A stretch of 46,118 nt of DNA from Vulcanimicrobiota bacterium (GCA_021107945.1 JAIORV010000009.1:1-46118), one strand, 5' to 3'. Positions 32,673-41,744 are shown, numbered from the stretch's first letter. Translations and numbers: made by a program. The notes: a model not told the origin generated them from the sequence alone.

Positions 32673-32707
32673 AAAAAAGTTCTCAAATAAATCCTCCTCA
32701 TCCACCC

Positions 32708-34186
32708 TCAATCTCCCCCGATCATCTTCTTCAATTTCTCCGCCTTTCGATTAAATATGGCGATTGCATTTTTCTCTTTCCGGAGTTTTGTCACCATATT
32801 CAGATCGAACAGGGCTTTTTCTTTTTTACCCATCTTGTAATATGCAAGTCCCCGTGAGTAGAACGGATTCTCGAATGTGGGGTCGAGTTCTAAAGAACGG
32901 TTGAGCTTTTCTATGGCCTCGTCATACCTGCCCAGTAATGTCAGTATATGCCCCTGCATCCACAATTCATACCGGGTTTCTCTCTCGGGTTTATATGTAA
33001 GAGCTTTTTTAAAATACTTCATAGCTTCATTTTTCTTGCCCGTTTCCCAATAGCACCATCCCACCTGGAAATTGTGATAGAGATTGCTCACATTAATCCA
33101 TCTTTCCTCATGATCAAGACAGGCCTTATATGCTTTTAGCGCATCTTTGTAATATTTGGGCTCATGGGCTCCCATTTCGATATAAGCGTTTCCCAGATCC
33201 GACAACAGATAAAGCGCCTCCCTGCTCTCGGCCTCGAAAACATCAAGCATATCAACACTCTCGTAGAATTTCTCAAGGTAAATCTTTGCGTTTTCCATAT
33301 CGTCGAGCATGGCGTAAGTCCTTGCCATTTCTGAATAAACCGCCCCCTCGTGGAAATCATCGACACGGCCGAATTTTTGTATCTTGTCAAGCTCAAATTT
33401 ATATTGCTCGATTGCTTCCCCGAACCTGTCCATATCAAAATATATGGCGGCGAGTCTCAGGTTTGATTTGGGTATTGTGGGATCAAGAGCAATCGCCTTC
33501 TCATAATACTTCGCGCCCTTTTCCAGGTTGTCTTCCATCCTGTGGACCTCGCCCATACCCATGTTGGCGTATGGATTGAGGGGATCAATCTCCAATGCTT
33601 TTTTCATGTCTTCTTTAGCTTCGCCGAACTTGTGTATGTGTATCCTGACAAATCCCCTGTCAGCGAGATATTGCGGGTTGTCGGGCATCATTTTTATCGC
33701 CGTTTGAATATTGTCCATCGCTTCCCTGAATTTACGCCGTTTGGCATGAACCATCGCCATTCCGTGATAACCCTCGGGCTTTTCCGGATACATCCGCTTT
33801 ATCTTCCTGAAATCCGTCTCGGCATCTTCAAGCCTGCCCATCCGGGCATACATGGTTCCTCTGTCGGAATAAAGTGAAATATTTTTGGGATCATTCTTGA
33901 TTAACTCGGTATATTCGCTTATTGCCCTGTGTGTTCTGCCCTCGGGACCCTCGGATGTCGGATTGTCGGGTATATCCGGTATTTCCTCTACCGACTTTCC
34001 TGTTATTAGTTTCACCGGAATGATTCTCAGGACGGTATCATATTTTTTTGTGATAAAATAGAGGGAATACAGAATAATTACATGGGCAAGGATTGCGGCG
34101 AGCATAAATTTGCCGAATCTGCCCGAGAAGGGAACCCGTATGGGTTTTCGACGGAATTCAATTTTTTGAAGTGATTTTTCAGACAT
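32708..34186 (-). CDS. Membrane-anchored TPR protein
   Basis: The product of about 492 residues has a basic N-terminus and one membrane segment (AAILAHVIILYSLYFIT, about 24-40), then about 60 residues of linker. About ten tetratricopeptide repeats follow to the end, with typical lines such as AISEYTELIKNDPKNISLYS, AIEQYKFELDK and LNRSLELDPTFENPFYSRGL. TPR solenoids bind protein partners; this one would face the periplasm. The start is uncertain: a TTG at 34225 opens the frame, but I prefer the ATG at 34186. It follows the ankyrin/TPR block but is separated from it by a repeat element, and lacks the shared domain found there. Confidence 0.75.
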   Translation of the reverse strand: MSEKSLQKIEFRRKPIRVPFSGRFGKFMLAAILAHVIILYSLYFITKKYDTVLRIIPVKLITGKSVEEIPDIPDNPTSEGPEGRTHRAISEYTELIKNDPKNISLYSDRGTMYARMGRLEDAETDFRKIKRMYPEKPEGYHGMAMVHAKRRKFREAMDNIQTAIKMMPDNPQYLADRGFVRIHIHKFGEAKEDMKKALEIDPLNPYANMGMGEVHRMEDNLEKGAKYYEKAIALDPTIPKSNLRLAAIYFDMDRFGEAIEQYKFELDKIQKFGRVDDFHEGAVYSEMARTYAMLDDMENAKIYLEKFYESVDMLDVFEAESREALYLLSDLGNAYIEMGAHEPKYYKDALKAYKACLDHEERWINVSNLYHNFQVGWCYWETGKKNEAMKYFKKALTYKPERETRYELWMQGHILTLLGRYDEAIEKLNRSLELDPTFENPFYSRGLAYYKMGKKEKALFDLNMVTKLRKEKNAIAIFNRKAEKLKKMIGGD

Positions 34187-34354
34187 ATACTGATTCTCAT
34201 TTGTTTTTTTAGCATATATGAGCAATTTACAACAAATATCCTAAATTGGCAATAGTGATTTGAACTTCTCCATTCCCCCTGTTCCATTCTTATATGACAG
34301 AACCTACGCTTTTACAGGAAAGAAATGCGTGAAACCATCATCCTGAGCCGGGCT

Positions 34355-34588
34355 GTCATCCTGAGCGGAAAACCGATCACTTTACTTTAACAAACAAACC
34401 TTTCTCAAAAACGGGATTTGCATATTTTCGATTTAATAAATCAGCGAAGGATCTCTCTCCAATACACCCGCCCCCGAGTCAACATCAAGGAGATTCTTCG
34501 CTATGTGATTATACGTGCATCAAGAAAATCCCGTCCTTGAGAAATTCATCGGAGTAAATCAAGTCTCTCGTATATCGCTCAGAATGAC
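34355..34588 (+). repeat. MITE-like repeat family B, full copy with inverted ends
   Basis: This 234-base element begins with GTCATCCTGAGCG (34355-34367) and ends with CGCTCAGAATGAC (34576-34588), inverted repeats that match at 12 of 13 positions. The interior (GACGGG/ACGGGATTTGCATA, TCAGCGAAGGATCTCTCTCC, GAGATTCTTCGC) matches the copy at 590-833, and its right end matches 1-59. It has no coding capacity. It fills the gap between the ankyrin and TPR genes. Confidence 0.7.
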
Positions 34589-34602
34589 AATTTGGATCCC
34601 TG

Positions 34603-35853
34603 TTATTTCAGAATATCTAAAATTTCTTTATGCCCGTTATCCAATGCCATTTGACCCGGTGTTCTTCCGTCTTTTGCCCTTACCTCAATCCCGGCTCCTT
34701 TTGATACCAGGAATTCAACTACCTTTTTTCGTCCTTTTTCCGCCGCCCTGTGTAAGGGAGTGTAGCCATTCTTATCTATGGAATTAATATCTGCTCCACT
34801 GGAGATTAACAATTTCACAACATTCAGGTGTCCCTCTTCTGCCGCCTCGGTGAGAGGCGTATCTCCGCAACTGTTTTTTGTATTGATATTTGCTCCCCTG
34901 GATATGAGCAATTTTGAAATTTCATAATCTCCATCGTCCGCCGCCACACTCAGGGGTGTCTCCCCATCCTCATCCCTTGCATCTATTTCCGCATCGTTAT
35001 CCAGGAGGAATTTTGCAAGATCTATATGTCTGTTTAAAACAGCTTCATGTAAGGGAGTTGATTTTCTGATACATCCTTTAATGATTTTAGGGAACAGGGA
35101 TTCAATTAAAGTTCTGTTGACTTTCTCAGGATTTACCTGACCTGGATTTTCATGGAATTTGTTGAGACACTTTCCACACTCCGGGTTGAGTTTAATATTT
35201 TCATAAGCGGAACGGGAGCAGAAATCATCCATCTTCATGATCCTGTTAATTCCATTTATAACAGTAAGTTTTGCGTCTTTATCAAGCTCTTCTCCCGTTT
35301 TCGATTTCATGATTATTTCTTCAGAATCTTCATCAAGAAGCTCCCATATTCGGTCAACCGAAGGATTATCATGTTTTTTCAAACCGGCAATAAAGGCATT
35401 CCAGTCCAGAATATCATCCATTATCAATAAATACGATCCCTTGACTGCATTAACATCCGCTCCACTCCTGACAAGCATTTCCGCAATTTCAAGCTCCCCC
35501 CTGCTTGCCGCTATGTGCAAAGCTGTTGCATTCTCACGCGTGTTTTTCGCCTCGATATCCGCGCCTGCCGAGAGTACCAATTCCACCGCTTTTTTATTCC
35601 CTACAATTACCCCTTTATGGAGAGGTGTAATTCCCATCGTGTTTCTTTCATTTATATCCGCGCCGTTATTAATAAAATTCCTGACCTCTTCGATGTTTCC
35701 GTCGTTTATGGCGTTGAAAATGGATTTATTCTTTTTCCCCTTGCGAAGCGCCGTTAATTCCTTTCTCTGGTTAACAATTATGTATATGCAAAAAAACAGG
35801 GCGATTGCCAAGAGAAGTGTCAGTATTTTCAGTATCTTCATCTTTTTTTCCAT
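34603..35853 (-). CDS. Membrane-anchored ankyrin protein with unrecognised middle domain
   Basis: The 416-residue product has one membrane segment (about 8-27), three ankyrin repeats (about 43-140, e.g. GITPLHKGVIVGNKKAVELV), a middle domain at about 146-260, and four or five more ankyrin repeats (about 261-416, e.g. GYTPLHRAAEKGRKKVVEFL). The middle domain (ILDWNAFIAGLKKHDNP to SLFPKIIKG) is unlike ankyrin sequence and is shared with the two TPR proteins at 35904 and 38288. Here it carries extra Cys residues (CSRSAYENIKLNPECGKC). The protein probably faces the periplasm. It lies 50 bases after the TPR paralogue and is probably cotranscribed with it. Confidence 0.75.
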   Translation of the reverse strand: MEKKMKILKILTLLLAIALFFCIYIIVNQRKELTALRKGKKNKSIFNAINDGNIEEVRNFINNGADINERNTMGITPLHKGVIVGNKKAVELVLSAGADIEAKNTRENATALHIAASRGELEIAEMLVRSGADVNAVKGSYLLIMDDILDWNAFIAGLKKHDNPSVDRIWELLDEDSEEIIMKSKTGEELDKDAKLTVINGINRIMKMDDFCSRSAYENIKLNPECGKCLNKFHENPGQVNPEKVNRTLIESLFPKIIKGCIRKSTPLHEAVLNRHIDLAKFLLDNDAEIDARDEDGETPLSVAADDGDYEISKLLISRGANINTKNSCGDTPLTEAAEEGHLNVVKLLISSGADINSIDKNGYTPLHRAAEKGRKKVVEFLVSKGAGIEVRAKDGRTPGQMALDNGHKEILDILK

Positions 35854-35903
35854 AAATATCTACATAACCTTTGAATGTTCTTTCGTTCTCTTATCTATTC
35901 AAT

Positions 35904-37244
35904 CTATTTATCCCCAAGTTTCCTCAGCAGACCTTCAGCCTCGGCTTTATCGGGACCATTCAACTCTATCACTCTCTTCAGATCTTTACAGGCCGCTTCC
36001 CTGTTATTGAATTTCAGGTGCGCCATTGCTTTTTCATAAATAACAACCAGATTCCTTGGGTTTGCCTCTTCGGATTTATCAAAATGTTTTATCGATTTCT
36101 CGTAATCACCGAGGATTCTGTATGCCACTCCGTAAGCCTGGTATTCGATAGAAGTCTCCGGTGGTGGAAATTTAGTGAGAATTAACCTTGCATCGGCTTT
36201 TGCCCTATCCATTCTCCCCAGGCGTTCATTAAATGTGGCACGATCTGCAACAATCTCGATAGCCTTCGGGTTTATTTCAATGGCTTTATCCAGATCCCGA
36301 AATGCCTTGTCATATTCTTTGAGGTAATAATAGGCTCCTGCCCGTGAATGGTATAATTCCTCCCTTTTATCCGTGGGTTGATCTTTCTTCAACTCCGGAA
36401 GACTGTCTGTTTTTTTTGTTAGCATTTCTATTGCCTTTTTTTCCATACCCTTGTCGGAGTATATAAAAGCCAGCGAACTTACGGTATCAATTTGATAATC
36501 TCCCAATTCCATAAGTTTTTCCAGATCTGCCTGGAGTTCATCAGGTTGTGTCTGAACCTTGTAAATCTCGGCTCGCTCTGATAGATACAAGATACACTGA
36601 GGATTCATCTCGATTGCTCTCTTGAAGTATTTCAACGCACTCTTATAGTCTTTTTTCTGAGCCATCTGTTTTGCTATGGAGTAATAGACATATTCCAGCT
36701 TGTTGCTTCTTGCTATTTCAACCGGGTAAATCGCCTCGAATAAAAGGCGGTTGAACTTTATGATCTCCTGTTTGCTCAGGTTCTTAATTCCCTTTTTTAA
36801 AAGTTCCCCGGCATCCCTGCCAAGTTCTATGTTAGCGAACGCTTTTTTATTATAAAAATCCTTTTTCTCAAGGATTTTATTAAGGCAATTGACAATGATT
36901 TCTTTGGAGTTAATCTCAATTACATCTTCCCATTTCCAACTGCTTATAGTATTTTTACTCTTCTTGTCGAGAAATTTCCATATTCGTTTTTTATCTGCAG
37001 TTTCACGCAAATTCAGACTTTCGACAAAATCTCTCCAGTCGGTAATGTCATATATGCCAAACAGGTATGATTCATTTGCATCCTCCACCACCTTCCGGAT
37101 TTCTTCTTCTTCTTTATCGAGTGGGGTTTTTAGAGCCACCTGCTCTTTTGTTTTTGTTAAGCGTATATATATAACTGATAACAGTATTCCTATAGCAATT
37201 CCAATAAATAACCCGACAATCAAGACAACCCGGTCTTTTTTCAT
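35904..37244 (-). CDS. Membrane-anchored TPR protein with the shared domain (copy 1)
   Basis: The 446-residue product has one membrane segment (about 7-28), an acidic linker, the shared unrecognised domain at about 66-181 (DITDWRDFVESL to NRLLFEAIYPVEIARSN), then about six TPR units to the end. Sequence and order match the protein at 38288-39643 along the whole length. I chose the ATG at 37244 because GGAGGT lies seven bases before it; an upstream ATG would overlap that site. A hairpin at 37267-37288 stands just before the ribosome site. Role unknown; as a guess, it assembles a partner complex at the membrane. Confidence 0.78.
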   Translation of the reverse strand: MKKDRVVLIVGLFIGIAIGILLSVIYIRLTKTKEQVALKTPLDKEEEEIRKVVEDANESYLFGIYDITDWRDFVESLNLRETADKKRIWKFLDKKSKNTISSWKWEDVIEINSKEIIVNCLNKILEKKDFYNKKAFANIELGRDAGELLKKGIKNLSKQEIIKFNRLLFEAIYPVEIARSNKLEYVYYSIAKQMAQKKDYKSALKYFKRAIEMNPQCILYLSERAEIYKVQTQPDELQADLEKLMELGDYQIDTVSSLAFIYSDKGMEKKAIEMLTKKTDSLPELKKDQPTDKREELYHSRAGAYYYLKEYDKAFRDLDKAIEINPKAIEIVADRATFNERLGRMDRAKADARLILTKFPPPETSIEYQAYGVAYRILGDYEKSIKHFDKSEEANPRNLVVIYEKAMAHLKFNNREAACKDLKRVIELNGPDKAEAEGLLRKLGDK

Positions 37245-37266
37245 GTAAATTACCTCCATTTACAAA

Positions 37267-37288
37267 CTTCCGGTTCATTTTCCGGAAG
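37267..37288 (-). repeat. Hairpin in duplicated spacer, copy 1
   Basis: CTTCCGG, an eight-base loop and CCGGAAG form a stem without a following T run, so it is not a classical terminator. It is part of a spacer of about 80 bases that is nearly identical at 38218-38300, so it was copied with the gene. It lies about 15 bases before the ribosome site and could affect translation or RNA stability. Confidence 0.6.
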
Positions 37289-37311
37289 ATACCAATCCCG
37301 GCATTTTACGC

Positions 37312-38220
37312 TTATTTGCTTTCCAGCTTCTTTAGCAAATCCCTCGCTTCCGCTTTATCGGTTTCGGGGGAATTATCCCTGATTATTTTCTTCAAGTCTT
37401 TGCGAGCTGCTTCTTTATCATTGATATAGATGTAAACCATTGCTCTTTCGTAAAGAAACCGGGTTTCGTTCGGACTCATCTCCATGGCTTTGTTAATCAA
37501 CTTCATAGCTTTCTTATGGTTCCCGAGAATTCTATGAGCTACCGAGTGGCACTTGTATTCCACGGAGGATTTTGGCGGAGGGAGGTTTTGAATGACAAAC
37601 TTTGCATCTATTTTTGCCTTATCCATATTCCCCAGGACTTCGTACATTACAGCCCGTTCTGTGCGAATCCTGATATTTTTTGGATCCAATTCTATTGCCC
37701 TGGCCAGATCCTGAAATAATTTCTTTTTTTCGCCCGTAACGTAATATGCCCCGGCCCGGGAAAGATATAATCCCTCTCTGCCGTCTGAAGGTTGATTTCT
37801 TTTCAACCCTGGAAGCTTGTCGATTCTCCTTGTTAGTATCTCAATTGCCTCCCGGCTTCTGCCGCTATCTGCATATAGCCGCCCAAGGTTACTGATAGCA
37901 TTAATGTCATCAGGTTTGACTTTCAGGAATTCTTCCAGATTCTCTATCATTTTGTCGTCATCTACCATTGCCTCGTAAATCCAACTTCGCTCTCCAAGAT
38001 ATAAAACAGACCCGGGATTCATCTTAAGAGCTTTGTTGATATACTTCAAGGCTCCTTCATAATCTTTTTTATGAGCTAACTGCTTGGCCGTGGCATAATA
38101 GACTAATTCCGAAGTTTGTCCTCTTGTATTTGTTAAGTGTATATACATAACTGATAACAGTATTCCTATTGCAATTCCAACAAATAACCCAATAATTAAA
38201 AACTTCCGGTTTTTTTTCAT
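37312..38220 (-). CDS. Membrane-anchored TPR paralogue lacking the shared domain
   Basis: The 302-residue product keeps the membrane segment (LIIGLFVGIAIGILLSVMYI) of copy 1 and the TPR part of the family, but passes directly from TNTRGQTSELVYYATAKQLA into the first TPR. The linker and the whole shared domain, about 150 residues, are gone, and the frame is kept. The TPR part is closest to the protein at 38288, while the anchor and the flanking spacer match copy 1, so it may be a recombinant of the two. The start is ATG at 38220 with GGAGGT seven bases upstream. Confidence 0.75.
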   Translation of the reverse strand: MKKNRKFLIIGLFVGIAIGILLSVMYIHLTNTRGQTSELVYYATAKQLAHKKDYEGALKYINKALKMNPGSVLYLGERSWIYEAMVDDDKMIENLEEFLKVKPDDINAISNLGRLYADSGRSREAIEILTRRIDKLPGLKRNQPSDGREGLYLSRAGAYYVTGEKKKLFQDLARAIELDPKNIRIRTERAVMYEVLGNMDKAKIDAKFVIQNLPPPKSSVEYKCHSVAHRILGNHKKAMKLINKAMEMSPNETRFLYERAMVYIYINDKEAARKDLKKIIRDNSPETDKAEARDLLKKLESK

Positions 38221-38242
38221 GAAAATTACCTCCATTTACAAA

Positions 38243-38264
38243 CTTCCGGTTCATTTTCCGGAAG
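38243..38264 (-). repeat. Hairpin in duplicated spacer, copy 2
   Basis: The same CTTCCGG-loop-CCGGAAG stem as at 37267-37288, in the same position relative to the next start codon and to the preceding stop codon. Confidence 0.6.
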
Positions 38265-38287
38265 ATACCAATCCCGGCATTTTACGC

Positions 38288-39643
38288 TTATTTGCTTTCC
38301 AGTTTCTTCAGCAATTCCTGCGCTTCGGCTTTATCGGGAGTGTTTTCCCTGATTAATTTCTCCAGGTCTCTGCGCGCCGCCTCTTTATCATTCTTGTCTA
38401 TATAGACAAGCGCCCTTTCAAGAATAAAACGGGTTTCGTTCGGATTTATTTCCATAGCTTCTTCAATCAGCCTGATAGCCTTATCATAATTACCAAGAAT
38501 TCTATGGGCGACACCATGACCTTTATATTCGACCGCGGTCTTTGGCGGAGGGAGATTTTCGACAATATGCCTTGCGTCTATTTTTGCTTTATCCATTTTT
38601 CCCAGACTTTCATATATTGAAGCTCTCTCGGTGAGAACCCTTATATTGTCGGGATCTATTTCCAGACCCTTGTTAAGGTCATTAAACGCTTTATCGTATT
38701 CATGCATTTTCCAGTATGCACCGGCTCTTGAAAGAAACAGTCCTTCCCTTTGATCTGAAGGCTGTTTTTTCTTCAGCTTTGGAAGCTTGTTAATTCTTTT
38801 TGTAAGCAATTTAATTGCCTCCTGGCTTCTGTCGCTATCTGTATATAGCCGCCCAAGGTTACCGATAGCTTTAATGTCATCAGGTTTGACTTCCAGGAAT
38901 TTTATCAGATTCTCCTCCATTTTGTCATCATCTGCCATTACCCCATAAATCTGGCTTCGCTCGCCAAGATATAAAACAGACTCAGGATTCATCTCAAGAG
39001 CTTTGTTAATAAACCTCAAGGCTCCTTTATAATCCTTTTTTTGAGATAACTGCTTGGCTATTGCATAATAGACGAATTCCATTGTATTGCTTCTTACTAT
39101 TTCAACGGAGTAAATCGCTTCAAAAAGCAGTCTGTTTAACCTGAGAATCTGCTTCTTCTCCAGGTTGTCGATTCCTTTATTTATAAGATCCATACTTTCC
39201 TTGCCGATTTTTATATCTGCAAACGCCTTTTTATCATAGAAATCTTTCCTTTCTATGATCTTATTCAACCCGTTAACAATGCTTTTCTTGAAAGAAACGG
39301 ATAGATCTTCCGTGGGATTCCATTTCTCAATATCTTTTTGAGTCTTTTCATCAAGGAATTCCCATACCCGTTGCTTATCGGGAGTGCCATGAGTTTTCAA
39401 GCCCGTTAAAACCGCCCTCCAGTCCAGGATATCTTCAGTACTTAATAATGTACCCAGATTGTCTTCTTTCTCAACCACTTCATGGATTCTGACATCTTCT
39501 CCGTCGGTCTGTTTAAAGGGAGAACTAACTTTATCGGGATGCTTATTTGAATGTGTTAAATTTATATATAAAAATGAAATTCCAATTCCGATAATTATCC
39601 CGATTAATATCCCCAACGCTGGGTGTATTCCTTTTTCTTTCAT
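38288..39643 (-). CDS. Membrane-anchored TPR protein with the shared domain (copy 2)
   Basis: The 451-residue product has one membrane segment (about 9-29), a polar linker, the shared domain at about 70-186 (DILDWRAVLTGLKTHGTPDK to NRLLFEAIYSVEIVRSN), and about six TPRs (for instance ALRFINKALEMNPESVLYLG). It is first in the row of four related minus-strand genes, and the spacing to the next is 67 bases. GGAGGT lies before the ATG at good distance. TPR proteins with a single anchor often organise envelope machinery, but nothing in the neighbourhood names the partner. Upstream, 39644-39896 is AT-rich, has a TATAAT near 39758 on the minus strand and shows no gene. Confidence 0.78.
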   Translation of the reverse strand: MKEKGIHPALGILIGIIIGIGISFLYINLTHSNKHPDKVSSPFKQTDGEDVRIHEVVEKEDNLGTLLSTEDILDWRAVLTGLKTHGTPDKQRVWEFLDEKTQKDIEKWNPTEDLSVSFKKSIVNGLNKIIERKDFYDKKAFADIKIGKESMDLINKGIDNLEKKQILRLNRLLFEAIYSVEIVRSNTMEFVYYAIAKQLSQKKDYKGALRFINKALEMNPESVLYLGERSQIYGVMADDDKMEENLIKFLEVKPDDIKAIGNLGRLYTDSDRSQEAIKLLTKRINKLPKLKKKQPSDQREGLFLSRAGAYWKMHEYDKAFNDLNKGLEIDPDNIRVLTERASIYESLGKMDKAKIDARHIVENLPPPKTAVEYKGHGVAHRILGNYDKAIRLIEEAMEINPNETRFILERALVYIDKNDKEAARRDLEKLIRENTPDKAEAQELLKKLESK

Positions 39644-39896
39644 GAATATACCTCCGTTTCAGGCGTATTTATTCCCAAAAAAACGACAATCCTCCGTACT
39701 GCGAAAGTAAAAAAATCAAACTGCATCCTGAAGAACAAACGCCGTTTACAAATTATATAAAACTTACCAATTACCGAAACAGAAACCTATTACTTTTTCT
39801 TGTAAAAAAGCACCTTATAACAGGAATTAAAAGCTCTCCAGGGATTTTTATATATAAAATTATAACATCTGGGAAAATATATTTCAATAAAAAAAA

Positions 39897-41603
39897 TCAG
39901 GGATGATTAAATATATTTTCTTCCTCCTCTTTTATAAATTCTTTAAAATCATCTTTTGACATTGCTTTTTTAAAATATGGACTCCGGGGGATTGTATATT
40001 TGATCCACAATTGCCTCCTTGCAGGATATGCCCCCTTAAACGCTTTCTTCAATTGCTTCATTCCCTTTTCATGCTCCCCCATGGCGAAATATACCTCGGA
40101 CAACTTTATTTTTCTTGAGCCTATATCAAATACAAGATCTTCCATTGCAATATTTTTCAGATTTGCATCATCGAGCCTGTCTATTGCCTTCTTATAATCT
40201 CCCTCCTTCAGATACATATCTGCAACATGGTTATCTATTCTTGAATGTACCGGGTCCGTTTTTATCGCCTTCTCAAGATATGTCTTTGCTTTTTCCTTTT
40301 CGTCGGTTCTTAAATAAAGATCACTCAAATAAAGAAATACTGAGCTTAATTCGGGCTTATCGGCATTCTTTCCAATTTCTATTCCTTCCTTCAGAATTTT
40401 CTCGGCCTCGTCATACCTTTTCATATTCATAAGAAAAACAGCATAAGATATATGAGGATCTATATCGTCATCTTCTCCGATTTCCATTGCCTTTTTAAAA
40501 TATTTTTCAGCCTCCTCCGCTTCTCCCCATGCCATGTTGAAATTTCCAATGTCAATATGTATATCCGTGGAAGTTGAATTCAACTTGCGCGCCGTTTCAT
40601 ACATTTCCCGGGCATCATCCAGTTTGCCGAAATTATCAAGCATTCTCGCATATTGCCTTATATGAATAAACATACCGGGAAATGCCCGATGCGCACTCAT
40701 GCTGACCGCCAGGGACGTGTCGAGTCGTCCGTGATAGGAAAGGAGTTGGTTTATCGTGTCGTATTCGGTATGTATTGCTATTATTTCATCGGTATTTTGA
40801 ATTTTATCCAGATATTCGATTGCCTTATCCATCTTTCCCATGCGGAAATAACACATCGCCAGTCCCACATAATTCCTACTCATTCTCAGGTTTTTTGGAT
40901 CAATCTCTATCGCCTTGTCGAAATCCCTGATTGCCGCCCTGTAATTTCTCAGGTAGCAGTCTGCATAACCCCTCTCTTCAAATAATATGGCGTTCTCCGG
41001 ACTATCCGGGTTCGGGATTTTTTTCAGAACTTCATCGAAATATTTTTTTGCGTTCGTGTAATCTTCTTTAAACATGTATATCATGCCGAGACCCATGACG
41101 GCGGTTCTATTACCCGGTTCAATCTCAAGAGCCTTGTTGAAGTTTTGTGTCGCTTTTTTCAGCATGCCCCTTTTTACTATCTGTAAAAGTCCCAGGCATG
41201 CGTATGCTTCAGGATTACCGGGATCCAATTGTCTTGCTTTTTGATAATCTGAAAGTGCGTCATCCCACTCGATGAGCTTTTCCCTGATAAATCCCCTGAG
41301 TAAATATGCCTCCGCACATTGGGGATCCATCTCGATTGCCCTGTTTATGGATTCCGTCGCTCCTTTCAGGTCTCCTTTTATTATGAGATTCCTTGTCTCT
41401 TCGATGAGTTTATCAACTTTATCGGTGGATTCCTTCGGAGTGGAAGTATTTTTTATTATTGCAATAGAGTGTGTCGGGATCGCGGGAATTTTTAGATTAA
41501 TGTCCTGCTCACGCCTGCTTCTGGAACAGGAAGTAATGAGGATTAATAATATAATTATAATTGTAGTAATCTTGTATTTCATGACAGGTGTTTTTGGCTC
41601 CAT
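39897..41603 (-). CDS. TPR lipoprotein
   Basis: The product of about 568 residues has a lipoprotein-type signal (ITTIIIILLILITSC) and then about 12 tetratricopeptide repeats, for example AIEMDPQCAEAYLLRGFIR, ALEIEPGNRTAVMGLGMIY and AIEIDPKNLRMSRNYVGLA. The frame is open from 41726, but a good promoter at 41716-41744 covers that codon, so translation must begin later. The ATG at 41603, or one at 41582 right before the signal, is likely; ribosome sites are weak for both. It is probably a scaffold attached to a membrane and facing the periplasm. It does not carry the domain shared by the neighbouring block. Confidence 0.75.
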   Translation of the reverse strand: MEPKTPVMKYKITTIIIILLILITSCSRSRREQDINLKIPAIPTHSIAIIKNTSTPKESTDKVDKLIEETRNLIIKGDLKGATESINRAIEMDPQCAEAYLLRGFIREKLIEWDDALSDYQKARQLDPGNPEAYACLGLLQIVKRGMLKKATQNFNKALEIEPGNRTAVMGLGMIYMFKEDYTNAKKYFDEVLKKIPNPDSPENAILFEERGYADCYLRNYRAAIRDFDKAIEIDPKNLRMSRNYVGLAMCYFRMGKMDKAIEYLDKIQNTDEIIAIHTEYDTINQLLSYHGRLDTSLAVSMSAHRAFPGMFIHIRQYARMLDNFGKLDDAREMYETARKLNSTSTDIHIDIGNFNMAWGEAEEAEKYFKKAMEIGEDDDIDPHISYAVFLMNMKRYDEAEKILKEGIEIGKNADKPELSSVFLYLSDLYLRTDEKEKAKTYLEKAIKTDPVHSRIDNHVADMYLKEGDYKKAIDRLDDANLKNIAMEDLVFDIGSRKIKLSEVYFAMGEHEKGMKQLKKAFKGAYPARRQLWIKYTIPRSPYFKKAMSKDDFKEFIKEEEENIFNHP

Positions 41604-41715
41604 TTCATCCAGGTCTAAATAAGAATTCAGTCTTGATTTTATTGTTCTATTCAAACTGAATATGCCCTTCCTTATTAATAACAACCCCCTATTGCTCTGC
41701 CAACTTCCTACAAGC

Positions 41716-41744
41716 ATTATACCCAAATTGGTAAAATATATGAA
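41716..41744 (-). promoter_or_regulatory. Candidate promoter of the TPR lipoprotein
   Basis: On the minus strand TTCATA (41739-41744), a 17-base spacer and a perfect TATAAT (41716-41721) predict a start of transcription near 41709. This lies after the first in-frame start codon and so favours a later translation start. Confidence 0.55.

Noticed and set aside
35237-36010. Open frame of 257 codons on the plus strand
   Set aside because: Antisense to the ankyrin gene and the end of the TPR gene, Ser/Phe/Ile-rich composition typical of a shadow frame.
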